From an uncultured Polaribacter sp. (GTDB taxonomy: Bacteria; Bacteroidota; Bacteroidia; Flavobacteriales; Flavobacteriaceae), in the NCBI RefSeq assembly GCF_947500975.1, contig NZ_CANMUE010000004.1, positions 62,001-126,000 of the forward strand: DNA of 64,000 nucleotides, written 5' to 3'. Below the pieces are notes generated by a model. The model saw only the letters and a list, made by a program, of their open reading frames with translations. It had not been told where the DNA came from and searched no databases. How positions within the stretch are numbered: position 1 is the stretch's first letter; the number at the start of each line of letters is the position of its first letter. The position numbers and the translations under genes are program-made. Positions 43,832 to 55,495 of this stretch are shown piece by piece.

Positions 43832-46810
43832 CTATGAGTTCTTTTCTTCTTTTTTTGATGTATCGTACATAATTGGTGTTGCCACAAATAATGATGAATA
43901 AGTACCAACAGCTACACCAACAATTAATGCAAACATAAATCCTTTAATTGAGTCTCCTCCAAATAAGAAAATTGCTAACATTACTAATATTGTTGTTAAA
44001 GATGTATTTATTGTTCTTCCTAAAGTAGAACTTAAGGCTTTATCAACTACTTCACTATATTTCCATTTTGTATGGATTCCTGCAAATTCTCTAATTCTAT
44101 CAAAGATAACCACAGTATCATTTAAAGAGTAACCTACCACGGTTAATATGGCCGCAATAAAAGATTGCCCTATTTCCATATCAAAAGGCATAAACTTGTA
44201 AAATATTGAGAATACCGCTAATACAATTAATACATCATGGAAAACTGCTGCTACAGCTCCAATAGAGAAAGATACTTTTCTAAAACGTAATAATATGTAT
44301 AAGAATACTACTAAAAGAGAACCAAATACAGCGTATAATGCTGATGTTTTAATATCATCTGCAATGGTTGGATCTACTTTTCTATAGCTCATAATACCGT
44401 TTGAATTTGCTGCTTTTTCAAAACCAGGTTTAAAGTTTTCATAAGTTGTATTGCCTATGTAAGATTTTAAACCAGTAAATAATGCGTTTTGTACAGCTTC
44501 ATCTACTTCTATTCCTTCTTCTTCAATTTTATAAACGGTTGTTATTTTTAATTGATTGTCAGTACCATAAGTTTTTACTTCTGGTGCAGAACCAAATACA
44601 TCTTTTAAAGAATTTGCAACTTCAGTTGCGTTCATAGCTTTATCAAAACGAACGGTATAAGAACGCCCACCTTTAAAATCTACCCCTTGTTTTAATCCTA
44701 TTGTAGCAATAGATGCAACACCTCCAAGAATAATTGCTCCTGAAATGATGTATGCAATTTTACGTTTCTTTAAGAACTCAACATTAATGTTTTGGAACCA
44801 ACCTTTAGAAACAGAAGTATTAAAAGTTAAGTTAGAGCCTTTGTTTACAGCTTTGTCAATTAATATACGTGTAATAAATACAGCTGTAAATAATGATGTT
44901 GCAATACCTATCATTAATGTTAATGCAAAACCTTTAATTGGTCCTGTACCAAAAACATATAAAATAATACCTGTTAATAAAGTTGTAATATTTGCATCAA
45001 TAATTGCAGATAAAGCACCTTTAACAGAGAAACCTTCTTCTACAGATTGTTTTAAACCTTTCTTTTTAAATAAACCTTCTTTAATTCTCTCAAAGATAAT
45101 AACGTTGGCATCTACAGACATACCAATGGTTAAGATAATACCTGCAATACCAGGTAAAGTTAACACCGCATTAAAAGAAGCTAAAATACCGAAGATAAAT
45201 AAGATGTTTACTATTAAGGCAATATCAGCATATAAACCTGCTTTACCGTAGTATAAAATCATCCAAAGTAAAACCAACATAATTGCCAATCCAAAAGATA
45301 GGAAACTTGCATCTATAGCTTCTTGCCCTAAAGATGGTCCAACAACTTCTGCTTCAATAATTCTTGCAGCAGCAGGTAGTTTACCAGCTTTTAATACAGT
45401 AGCAATATCTTCTGCTTCTTCAATAGTCATTGTTCCTCCAGAAATAGAAGTTCTACCACCGTTAATTACTTGGTTTACAGAAGGTGCTGTGTATACATAG
45501 TTATCTAAAACAACTGCTACAAAATTACCTACATTGTCTGCAGTCATTTTTGCCCACTGTTTAGTTCCAGAACTATTCATTACCATACTAACTTCTGGTT
45601 TGTTTAATTGATCAAACACTTGAGAAGCATCTAAAATTACATCACCTTCAATTGTTGGTTTGTCATTTCTGTTTCCTTTGATTGCGTATAAAGCAATTAA
45701 ATCAGAACCGTCAACAGCTTTAGTTGATTTATAATCCCATAAAAATTTAACATGTCTTAATTCTGAAGGTAATAATGCTCTTACTTCTTTTTTGTTTAAT
45801 AAATTATTTACTGTTGTTGTATCAGCTACTTTTGCCTGTGCAACTACAGAACCTATACTGTTTTGAGATTGAGCAACATTAGGAAATAAATAAGTAAAAA
45901 GATTTTTTTGAACTTTTAAAGTATCTTCAGCTTTACCTAATAAATCATCAATATCATCTTTCTTTAAAGAATCTTTTACTTCTTCTAGAACAGAGTCGTC
46001 TTTTAAGAATTCTGCAACTTTACCATTTGCAGCAAAAAAGAAGTTTTGAATTTCTGCATTTGTGTAAACACCCCAAAACTGTAATTCTGCTTTACTAGTA
46101 ATTAATTTTGCAACACGCTCCGTGTCTTTAGCTCCTGGTAATTCAATTTGAATTCTACCAGAATTTCCAATTCTTTGTATGTTTGGAGATGAAACTCCAA
46201 ATTTATCAATTCTACTTCTTAATACTTCAAAAGCTGTTCCAATAGAACTGTTAATTTCTTCTTGTAAAGTTTCTTTTACCGTACTATTTTCTTCATTAAA
46301 AGAAATTTTTTCGCTTAATGCTTTTGTACCAAAAATAGAAGGGTCGCTTAATTTAGTTGTTCCTGCTATTTTTTCAAATTCTTCAAAAAAGATGTCTAAA
46401 TAAGTAGCATTATCATTCTTTAATCTTTCATCTGCAGCAGCTAAAGCCTTGTTAAAAACTTCGTTTTTAGAGTCGTTTGATAAGCTTTTTAAAACTTCTT
46501 TTACAGAAACTTGTAAAACACCACTAAATCCTCCTTTTAAATCAAGACCAAGATTCATTTGCTTTTCTTTCAAATCATTGAAAGTGTATTTTGTAATGCC
46601 TAAATCGATTACATCTTTGTTAGCAACACTGTCTAAGTATTTTTTTTCGAAACTTGCTTTTTCTCTAGCATTATTTTCTGATGCCTTACTAATTGCGTAA
46701 GTTTCAGCTTTATCTTCAACTTTACCAGCAAAATATGTAAATGATAATTGGTATAAACTAACCAATCCAAAAAGGATTGCGAAAGTTTTAATAAGTCCTT
46801 TGTTTTGCAT
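43832..46810 (-). CDS. secDF: Fused protein translocase subunit SecDF
   Basis: A 992-residue fusion of SecD (about 1-660) and SecF (about 680-992), the proton-driven partner of SecYEG that pulls exported proteins across the inner membrane. It has a first membrane helix, the NLGLDLKGGFSGVLQV P1 start, a large periplasmic region, the VVLDNYVYTAPSVNQVINGGRTSISG segment, TIGMSVDANVIIFERIKEGL of SecD, then the SecF signatures GVDFKGGRSYTVRF, and VGYSLNDTVVIFDRIRE. Twelve helices are expected. Transcribed alone from a good promoter at 46848-46877. Confidence 0.97.
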   Translation of the reverse strand: MQNKGLIKTFAILFGLVSLYQLSFTYFAGKVEDKAETYAISKASENNAREKASFEKKYLDSVANKDVIDLGITKYTFNDLKEKQMNLGLDLKGGFSGVLQVSVKEVLKSLSNDSKNEVFNKALAAADERLKNDNATYLDIFFEEFEKIAGTTKLSDPSIFGTKALSEKISFNEENSTVKETLQEEINSSIGTAFEVLRSRIDKFGVSSPNIQRIGNSGRIQIELPGAKDTERVAKLITSKAELQFWGVYTNAEIQNFFFAANGKVAEFLKDDSVLEEVKDSLKKDDIDDLLGKAEDTLKVQKNLFTYLFPNVAQSQNSIGSVVAQAKVADTTTVNNLLNKKEVRALLPSELRHVKFLWDYKSTKAVDGSDLIALYAIKGNRNDKPTIEGDVILDASQVFDQLNKPEVSMVMNSSGTKQWAKMTADNVGNFVAVVLDNYVYTAPSVNQVINGGRTSISGGTMTIEEAEDIATVLKAGKLPAAARIIEAEVVGPSLGQEAIDASFLSFGLAIMLVLLWMILYYGKAGLYADIALIVNILFIFGILASFNAVLTLPGIAGIILTIGMSVDANVIIFERIKEGLFKKKGLKQSVEEGFSVKGALSAIIDANITTLLTGIILYVFGTGPIKGFALTLMIGIATSLFTAVFITRILIDKAVNKGSNLTFNTSVSKGWFQNINVEFLKKRKIAYIISGAIILGGVASIATIGLKQGVDFKGGRSYTVRFDKAMNATEVANSLKDVFGSAPEVKTYGTDNQLKITTVYKIEEEGIEVDEAVQNALFTGLKSYIGNTTYENFKPGFEKAANSNGIMSYRKVDPTIADDIKTSALYAVFGSLLVVFLYILLRFRKVSFSIGAVAAVFHDVLIVLAVFSIFYKFMPFDMEIGQSFIAAILTVVGYSLNDTVVIFDRIREFAGIHTKWKYSEVVDKALSSTLGRTINTSLTTILVMLAIFLFGGDSIKGFMFALIVGVAVGTYSSLFVATPIMYDTSKKEEKNS

Positions 46811-46847
46811 TCTATTGTTTATTTTTTAGTCAAATTTTTAAAACGAG

Positions 46848-46877
46848 CAAATATATAGTTTCTCGTAAAACTTGACA
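46848..46877 (-). promoter_or_regulatory. Promoter of secDF
   Basis: On the minus strand, TTG (46875-46877) and TATATTTG (46848-46855) are separated by 19 bases, a match to the Bacteroidota TTG-N19-TAnnTTTG consensus. The start of transcription would be about 30 bases before the ATG. Confidence 0.7.
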
Positions 46878-46962
46878 ATAATTTTATTGATTATAGTTTT
46901 TTAATTATGAGTTTGTTACTCGTTAATTTACAAGAGTTTAAGAAAAGTGTAAATTAAGATAT

Positions 46963-47571
46963 TTATATGTTGTTGTAGTTGTTAGGTCCAGCTCTAACTT
47001 CTGGTTCTTTACAAGAAGAATTATCCTTTGAAAAAGGATTTTTTTTGTATTCAGTATATGCTATTTTGTAGCTTTGATTTTCTTTATGGCTATCAAAATG
47101 TTTTATTAAAAACAAATTATAGTTTGTAGTAAAACGATCTGAATTAGATTCGATTTCGAATACAAAATTATCTTCTAAGTTAGATATTTTAGTTTGGTTA
47201 GTTAACTCATAAACATCAATATTATAATCAGAATATTCAGTTTTATTATCTTTATTTTCTGAATTTTGATTTATAACAATAGCATTTTTTTCTGAAAGTG
47301 CTTCTTTTATAAGTTTAATAGGAGCAACACTATAGTAAGAAATTTTAAGTGTTCCATTTTTTGTTTCTTTGATTTTAATATTAGAAACACCAGTGTTTAG
47401 AAGCTTCTCTTTTACATTTGCAATCGTATTTTTAATTTCATTTTTATTGATTTTAGTATCAATAAATTCCAAAACAATTTCTTGATTTGGTATAATTACT
47501 TGGTCTTGGAATGTTCCAAAACAAATGAATAAAATTAAAAATAGTGTACTAATGTACCATTTAGAGTTCAT
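46963..47571 (-). CDS. Membrane-anchored protein of unknown function upstream of secDF
   Basis: A 202-residue protein with an N-terminal hydrophobic segment (WYISTLFLILFICFGTF) acting as signal or anchor, then a Lys/Asn/Ile-rich region. The part IVLEFIDTKINKNEIKNTIANVKEKLLNTGVSNIKI recalls the beta-alpha-beta pattern of a SecD/RND P1-like subdomain, but this may be chance. A C-terminal Cys and ARAGPNNYNNI tail end it. No family recognised. It lies 152 bases upstream of secDF on the same strand, with secDF's own promoter between them. Confidence 0.7.
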   Translation of the reverse strand: MNSKWYISTLFLILFICFGTFQDQVIIPNQEIVLEFIDTKINKNEIKNTIANVKEKLLNTGVSNIKIKETKNGTLKISYYSVAPIKLIKEALSEKNAIVINQNSENKDNKTEYSDYNIDVYELTNQTKISNLEDNFVFEIESNSDRFTTNYNLFLIKHFDSHKENQSYKIAYTEYKKNPFSKDNSSCKEPEVRAGPNNYNNI

Positions 47572-47722
47572 GTGTCAAATATATAAAAAAAGATTGCTTT
47601 TTTTAAGTGTAAAAAGAGATCTTATAAAAGAATTATTATATAATATTTTGAGTTTATAAAAACTTATTTATTAGGAGGTAATTTGTTAATTGTCTTTAGC
47701 TTTTTTTGAAAAATGAATAAAA

Positions 47723-47750
47723 AAAATCCAGCTTAAAGCTGGATTTTAAA
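47723..47750 (-). terminator. Intrinsic terminator of mdh
   Basis: AAAATCCAGCTT and AAGCTGGATTTT form a perfect stem (47723-47747) just beyond the mdh stop; on the minus strand it runs into T residues. Confidence 0.87.
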
Positions 47751-47769
47751 TATCTATAAAAAAGGTTGA

Positions 47770-48696
47770 TTATAATTCTAACAAACCGTTTGTTTTAGAA
47801 ACACCTGCGGCAGATTCTTGTAAATGAGTTTTTTCTGCATCACTTAAGTTAATTTCAACAATGCTTTCAATACCGTTTTTACCTAAAACAACAGGAACTC
47901 CAATACATAAATCATTTAAACCATATTCTCCTTCTAATAAAGAAGAACAAGGGAAAATCTTTTTAGTATCGCAAGCAATTGCTTGTACCATACCAGAAAC
48001 AGCAGCTCCAGGAGCATACCATGCAGAAGTACCTAACAAACCTGTTAATGTTGCTCCTCCAACTTTAGTGTCTTGTTTTACTTGTTCTAATCTTTCTTCA
48101 GAAATAAATTCAGAAACAGGAACAGAATTTCTTGTAGCTAATCTTGTTAAAGGAACCATACCTTTATCAGAATGACCACCAATTACCATTCCATCAACAT
48201 CAGAAATAGGAGCTCCTAAGGCTTCTGCTAATCTATATTTAAAACGTGCAGAGTCTAAAGCTCCACCCATTCCAATAATTCTATTTTTTGGTAATCCTGT
48301 AGTTTTATGAACTAAATATGTCATAGTATCCATAGGGTTAGAAACTACAATAATAATTGTGTTTGGAGAGTGCTCGATTAAGTTTGCAGACACCATTTTT
48401 ACAATTCCAGCATTAATTCCAATTAGTTCTTCACGGGTCATACCTGGTTTTCTAGGAATACCAGATGTAATTACACAAACATCAGAGTTTGCAGTTTTAG
48501 CATAATCATTTGTGCTTCCTGTAATTTTGGTATCAAAACCATTTAAAGAAGCAGTTTGCATTAAATCCATTGCTTTTCCTTCTGCAAAGCCTTCTTTAAT
48601 GTCTAAGATTACAACTTCTGATGCGAAGTCTTTAATAGCTATGTATTCTGCACAACTTGCACCCACTGCACCTGCACCAACAACTGTAACTTTCAT
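47770..48696 (-). CDS. mdh: Malate dehydrogenase (LDH-like type)
   Basis: Oxidises malate to oxaloacetate with NAD in the TCA cycle. The 308-residue protein has the Rossmann start VTVVGAGAVGASCAEYIA, the NAD-specifying acidic end VVILDIKEG, substrate arginines in GIPRKPGMTREEL, the ISNPMDTMTYL-like VSNPMDTMTYLVHKTTG segment and the catalytic His in IGGHSDKGMVPL. Single-gene unit with its own terminator. Confidence 0.96.
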   Translation of the reverse strand: MKVTVVGAGAVGASCAEYIAIKDFASEVVILDIKEGFAEGKAMDLMQTASLNGFDTKITGSTNDYAKTANSDVCVITSGIPRKPGMTREELIGINAGIVKMVSANLIEHSPNTIIIVVSNPMDTMTYLVHKTTGLPKNRIIGMGGALDSARFKYRLAEALGAPISDVDGMVIGGHSDKGMVPLTRLATRNSVPVSEFISEERLEQVKQDTKVGGATLTGLLGTSAWYAPGAAVSGMVQAIACDTKKIFPCSSLLEGEYGLNDLCIGVPVVLGKNGIESIVEINLSDAEKTHLQESAAGVSKTNGLLEL

Positions 48697-48780
48697 AATT
48701 TATATGTTTTTTAGTTTTATGATAATTTATTGGTGTAAAAATACGATATTAAAAATATTTAAATGTGATAAATTTCATAA

Positions 48781-48809
48781 AAAAAGACATCATTTTTTGA
48801 TGTCTTTTT
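48781..48809 (-). terminator. Intrinsic terminator of the DUF6588 gene
   Basis: AAAAAGACATCA (48781-48792) pairs with TGATGTCTTTTT (48798-48809) around a T5 loop. Located 23 bases after the stop of the minus-strand gene; its symmetry means it could also act on the other strand. Confidence 0.82.
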
Positions 48810-48831
48810 ATAAATTATATAGCTATTTTGT

Positions 48832-49830
48832 TTATCTGATACTAAATGCAATACCTAAATTAGCGGTATTATATTCTTGTAATGTGTAACTACCAAAAAT
48901 TTTAAAGAAACCTAAGCTTAATCTAAGACCGGCGGTAGTGTTAAAACTACCAGAGTTAAACTCAGATGTAAAAGGATCTGTAACTGTTCTTGTTAAAGCT
49001 CCGTAACTTAAAGTGTAATCTCCTGTCATATTAAGGGTTGAATTACCAGAGTTATAACCAACTCCTCCATAAAGATTTATAATTGGGAAATTTAAAGATG
49101 CAATTGCTTGAACAGTATATGCATTTAATTTAAATTCAGCCAAGCCATTCTGTACTGCAATATCTCCTTCACTTTCAATATTATATTCTACTGACATAGA
49201 TGTATATGCTGCTAGTAAAGAAACATGTAAAGGTGTCTTATCCATAGGGCCAAATAAGCTTGTAATTTCTTTTTTTAATCCAATACCAAATAAGTTTCCT
49301 TTTACATCATCATCACCAACTTTAGGAACTAATCTTAAGTTAACTTCAAATTTTGCAGGTAAACCTAAGCTTACTTGAATAGCTGGAGCAGGTACAGCAC
49401 TTAAAGGTAGGCTTTCTTTAATACCTCCTGGTGCATTAAAAGTTGTACTAAAAGTTGTTCCGCTTTCTTCAAAATCAACAGTGGTTGATGGTGTTGTGTC
49501 TTCAGAACCTGCAACTGTTGCTGCAGTGATAGATCCATTGTTAATAGATGTCAAACCAGACAAACTAAACATTTCATCTTTTTCTGGCACAAAAGATGCG
49601 TTTAATCCAATGGAAATATCAAATCCTAAAGGTTTATGAACTTTTGCTGTGTGATACCAGCCATTATTCATTCCGTAAATTAATCCTTTCATTGCAGGGC
49701 TAATATAAGCTTCAATTAATTTAGAACGGTCGTTGTTATCTGCTAATAGATAACCTTCGAAACCATTTTGAGCTTTCGAATTTGTTGTAAAGGCAAAAAT
49801 TGCTAATAAGATAATAATACACTTTTTCAT
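48832..49830 (-). CDS. DUF6588-family outer-membrane-like protein
   Basis: A 332-residue exported protein (signal MKKCIIILLAIFAFTTNSKAQ). It begins NGFEGYLLADNNDRSKLIEAYISPAMKGLIYGMNNGWYHTAKVHKPLGFDI, the pattern of DUF6588, and continues with alternating beta segments ending in an aromatic final strand, so a small outer-membrane barrel is likely. No enzymatic role known. Alone between mdh and gyrB. Confidence 0.82.
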   Translation of the reverse strand: MKKCIIILLAIFAFTTNSKAQNGFEGYLLADNNDRSKLIEAYISPAMKGLIYGMNNGWYHTAKVHKPLGFDISIGLNASFVPEKDEMFSLSGLTSINNGSITAATVAGSEDTTPSTTVDFEESGTTFSTTFNAPGGIKESLPLSAVPAPAIQVSLGLPAKFEVNLRLVPKVGDDDVKGNLFGIGLKKEITSLFGPMDKTPLHVSLLAAYTSMSVEYNIESEGDIAVQNGLAEFKLNAYTVQAIASLNFPIINLYGGVGYNSGNSTLNMTGDYTLSYGALTRTVTDPFTSEFNSGSFNTTAGLRLSLGFFKIFGSYTLQEYNTANLGIAFSIR

Positions 49831-49879
49831 TTGTAATAGTTTTGTTTAGTAATTGGGTTATTAAGTAAGCTAATATATA

Positions 49880-49914
49880 AAAAAAAAGCACACTCTATGA
49901 TTCATAGAGTGTGC
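49880..49914 (-). terminator. Intrinsic terminator of gyrB
   Basis: A 12-13 bp perfect stem, GCACACTCTATGA with TCATAGAGTGTGC (49888-49914), followed on the minus strand by nine or ten T. It lies directly after the gyrB stop. Confidence 0.92.
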
Positions 49915-49937
49915 GTAATTGATTTGAAAAAGACTTC

Positions 49938-51887
<1,950 letters not shown>

Positions 51888-52099
51888 TTAATAATTTTAG
51901 GTTGAAAAAGTTTTTCTATTAAGACAAACTTATTAAACTCAAATTTACGATTTTAAAATATTATTATAAAGCGAATTAGTAATTATGACGCAAATTTATC
52001 AACATTTGTTAAAAACTAAAAAGTGCCTTAAATGAGTTAAAAAGGGGGTTAATTTTGATTTTACTTTTTTTATTGTTGATTTATTTTTTAGAAAATAAA

Positions 52100-52126
52100 A
52101 AAATCTCGCTTTAGCGAGATTTTTAA
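52100..52126 (-). terminator. Intrinsic terminator of the gat operon
   Basis: AAAATCTCGCT (52100-52110) pairs with AGCGAGATTTT (52113-52123); on the minus strand it ends in a T run and lies about 35 bases after the gatB-aspS stop. Confidence 0.88.
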
Positions 52127-52159
52127 ATTATTTATTTTTAGTTTAGAGTAAAACAATCT

Positions 52160-55100
52160 TTAATTTCTGATAATTTTTACATTCATTTCCTCTACTTTTT
52201 TATCAGATAAAATTGATGGTGCATTAAATAATAAATCTTCAGAAGAACCTGTTTTTGGAAAAGCCATAACTTCTCTAATAGAAGCTTTTTTCTCTAAAAT
52301 CATCATCAATCTATCAACTCCCCAAGCAATTCCTCCATGAGGTGGTGCTCCGTATTGAAACGCTTTGTACATCGTTCCAACACTTTTCATCATTTCTTCT
52401 TTATTGTAACCCATATTTTTATAGGTAGCTTCTAAAATTTCAGCTTTATGTGCACGAACAGAGCCACCACCAATTTCATAACCATTTAAGATTAAATCGT
52501 ATTGTTGGGCAATGATTGTTCCAATTTCATCATCATTTCCAGTCATATGTTTTTCTAAATCGTAAACTGCTGGCATAGAAAACGGATTGTGAGTAAAGGT
52601 CCATTTACCTTCTTCTGTTTTTTCAAACATAGGGAAATCTACAACCCAAGCTGGTTTTAATTCCTTTGGATTAATCAACGTTAAAATACGTCCCATTTCT
52701 TGGCGTACAGCATCTAATGCTTTATTTGCAGTTGCATAATCTGCAGCAGAGAAAAATACAATATCTCCAATTTGAGCGTCTGTTGCTTTGATAATGTTTG
52801 CTGCAATTTCTTCGCCTAAAAACTTAATAATTGGCGATTGTAAATCGTTTTCATTTACAATAATATATGCCAAACCACCTAAACCATTTTGTTGAGCAAT
52901 GGCAGTCAAGTTTTCAATTTGCCCTTTAGACATACGTTTGTTTCCTTGCTCTTCAGCAGAAACTCTAATACACTTAACAATTCCACCTTCATCAATAGGT
53001 TTACTAAAAACTTGAAAAGTTGTGTCTTTTACAATTTCTGTAATATCTTGCATTTGCAATCCGTAACGTAAATCTGGTCTATCACAACCATATTTATCCA
53101 TGGCATCTTTGTAAGTAATAACTTCAAAAGGGTGTAAAATCCATTTTTTGCCGTAAATTTTTCTGACAACTTCATTAAACATTTTGGTGTTTAAATCGAT
53201 AATTTGCTGCATACTTGCATACGCCATTTCAATATCTAATTGTGTAAATTCTGGCTGACGATCTCCACGTGAATCTTCATCTCTAAAACAACGAGCAATT
53301 TGGAAATATTTTTCAAAACCACCAACCATTAACATTTGTTTAAATTGCTGTGGTGCTTGTGGTAATGTGTAAAAAGAGCCTGCTTGTTTTCTTGTTGGTA
53401 CAATAAATTCTCTTGCACCTTCATCTGTACCGGCAGTTAAAATAGGTGTTTCTATTTCTAAAAACTCTTCTTCATCTAAAATATCACGTAATAATTTTAT
53501 TACTTTATGACGATTTACAATTGCCTTGCGAACTTCATCATTTCTGTGGTCTAAAAACTTGTATTGAAAACGAACATTTTCATTCGATTTCATTGCTCTT
53601 TTTATTTCAAAAGGAAGCGTTTTTGATAAGTTTAAAATTTCTAAAGCAGATGTTTCTAATTCAATTTTACCAGTTCTTAAACCAGCATTATAATCATCTT
53701 CTTTACGTTGAACTACAATTCCAGTAACCATAATTACAGTTTCTGGTTTTAGTTTTACCAATTCGTCTAAATTAGGAAACGACTCTCTACTTAAACGAAC
53801 TTGAAAAATTTGATTACTAGAATCACGTAAGTCAATAAAAATTAACTCTCCATGATCTCTAACGCTTGCCACCCAACCAGATAAAGTTACTTCTTCTTTA
53901 ATTGAGGCTTCGGATAGTTGAGAAATTTTATGCGTTCTGTATTCTTCTTTAATTACAATTGGAACGGTTTGTATTTCTTCTTCTAATTTAACTTTTTGCT
54001 GTTCGTTTTTTGTAGTTTTATTTTCCTCATTTTGATGAGAAATCTGAACTTTTAAATCTGAATTTTGAACTTGATTTAGTATTTCTTCACGAATTACTTT
54101 TCCTGAAGCACCTTTTCCAATAATTGCAATTACTTTACCAACTAAAATTCCTGCTTTACCTTGGTTTCCTGATTGAATGTCATTTGCAATTGCTTCATTT
54201 TCTGCAACTACTTTTTGTACTGCATCTTTAATTTGTTCTTCAGAAATAGTGTTGTCTTCAAAATATTTTTTGAAATCAAAAGTTTTATCTTTTAAATAAT
54301 TTACAATTCCATTTTGAACTAAAACTGCTGTAATTTTTTCTGCTTTAAAAAGCTTAAAAATTTCAATTAAATGGTTTACATCATGAATATTTCCGTACTC
54401 ATCTGCGCCAATATTGTTTACTAAAGTTTTGGCAACAAAAGACGAATCTTTAATACTATTATTTATGGTAACAAAAGTTTCTGAACGTAAAGAGTCTGCC
54501 GTGAAAAATTTAGCGTCTTGTGGTAAAACGCCACCTTTAATTAAGATTGATTCTACAGCAAAAGGTAAAGAGCTTATGTTAACATCTATACTCTCAACAA
54601 CATTTTTAATATTTACAAAAGGTAAATCTGGTTCAGAAATAAAACGATAATCTGCTTCAAATTCCTTTTTACGCATTGTTTTGGTTTGCTTTAAATCGGC
54701 ATCCCATAAAACTGTAGTTTGATCTGGTCTAAACTCCTTATTTTCTATATAATAATTTAATTGTTTCTCAATTTCTTCCTTTAAAGCATCTACCATAAAC
54801 TTAAAGGAGTTTAAGTTTTTAATTTCTGTTCTAGGGTTTAAATTGTTTGTATTTTTTTTACGTAGAGACACGGAAACATCAGATTTAAACTCACCTTTTT
54901 CAAGATTTGCTTCTGATATTTTTAAATTCTGAACGATTCTTTGGATGTATTGCGCGTAAGTTGATGCATCCTCAATATTTCTGATACAAGGTTCTGTTAC
55001 AATTTCAATTAACGGAACACCCGCTTTGTTAAAATCGACTAAAGAAATTTTCTTTTCGTGCATCAATTTTGCAGCATCTTCCTCAATATGAACTTGTGTT

Positions 55101-55495
55101 AGATGTACAGTAAATTGAGATCCATCATTTCTAAAACAAGAAACTTCTCCGTCAGGAATTACTGGGTTGTGAAACTGAGTAATTTGAATGTTTTTTGGAT
55201 TATCAGGATATTCATAATGTTTTCTATCCCAAGAAATAATCTCGTTTGAAAAAGAAGAACTAACAGCCTTACCAAAATAAATTGCTTTTGTGATTGCTTC
55301 TTTATTAATGGAAGGTAAAACCCCCATTTGTCCAGTACAAACCGAACATATATTTTTATTTGGTTGGTCAATTTCTTGATTTGCACAAGAACAAAACAAC
55401 TTAGATTTTGTGTTTAATCTAACATGTGTTTCTAAACCGATTACTAACTCTAAATCGTGAGATTTTAGTAGCTCATTTAATTGCTCAAGTTCCAT
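52160..55495 (-). CDS. gatB/aspS: GatB-aspartyl-tRNA synthetase fusion
   Basis: A 1111-residue bifunctional protein. Residues about 15-475 are GatB, the tRNA-binding kinase subunit of the Asp/Glu-tRNA amidotransferase (VIGLETHVRLNTKSKLFCSC, DFNKAGVPLIEIVTEP, the YqeY-like tail KAGILVGKVIAIIGKGASG). A charged linker (about 476-514) leads to AspS (about 515-1111: VTLSGWVASVRDHGELIFIDLRD, ETPILTAGTDEGAREFIVP, FRDEDSRGDRQPEFTQLDIE, GGIAWGVDRL). The fusion ties aspartylation to amidation, as expected for making Asn-tRNA from misacylated Asp-tRNA. It overlaps gatA by 1 base. Confidence 0.97.
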   Translation of the reverse strand: MELEQLNELLKSHDLELVIGLETHVRLNTKSKLFCSCANQEIDQPNKNICSVCTGQMGVLPSINKEAITKAIYFGKAVSSSFSNEIISWDRKHYEYPDNPKNIQITQFHNPVIPDGEVSCFRNDGSQFTVHLTQVHIEEDAAKLMHEKKISLVDFNKAGVPLIEIVTEPCIRNIEDASTYAQYIQRIVQNLKISEANLEKGEFKSDVSVSLRKKNTNNLNPRTEIKNLNSFKFMVDALKEEIEKQLNYYIENKEFRPDQTTVLWDADLKQTKTMRKKEFEADYRFISEPDLPFVNIKNVVESIDVNISSLPFAVESILIKGGVLPQDAKFFTADSLRSETFVTINNSIKDSSFVAKTLVNNIGADEYGNIHDVNHLIEIFKLFKAEKITAVLVQNGIVNYLKDKTFDFKKYFEDNTISEEQIKDAVQKVVAENEAIANDIQSGNQGKAGILVGKVIAIIGKGASGKVIREEILNQVQNSDLKVQISHQNEENKTTKNEQQKVKLEEEIQTVPIVIKEEYRTHKISQLSEASIKEEVTLSGWVASVRDHGELIFIDLRDSSNQIFQVRLSRESFPNLDELVKLKPETVIMVTGIVVQRKEDDYNAGLRTGKIELETSALEILNLSKTLPFEIKRAMKSNENVRFQYKFLDHRNDEVRKAIVNRHKVIKLLRDILDEEEFLEIETPILTAGTDEGAREFIVPTRKQAGSFYTLPQAPQQFKQMLMVGGFEKYFQIARCFRDEDSRGDRQPEFTQLDIEMAYASMQQIIDLNTKMFNEVVRKIYGKKWILHPFEVITYKDAMDKYGCDRPDLRYGLQMQDITEIVKDTTFQVFSKPIDEGGIVKCIRVSAEEQGNKRMSKGQIENLTAIAQQNGLGGLAYIIVNENDLQSPIIKFLGEEIAANIIKATDAQIGDIVFFSAADYATANKALDAVRQEMGRILTLINPKELKPAWVVDFPMFEKTEEGKWTFTHNPFSMPAVYDLEKHMTGNDDEIGTIIAQQYDLILNGYEIGGGSVRAHKAEILEATYKNMGYNKEEMMKSVGTMYKAFQYGAPPHGGIAWGVDRLMMILEKKASIREVMAFPKTGSSEDLLFNAPSILSDKKVEEMNVKIIRN

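Noticed and set aside
44745..45251. Plus-strand open frame of 168 codons inside secDF
   Set aside because: Opposite to strongly conserved secDF coding sequence; composition is that of an antisense shadow.
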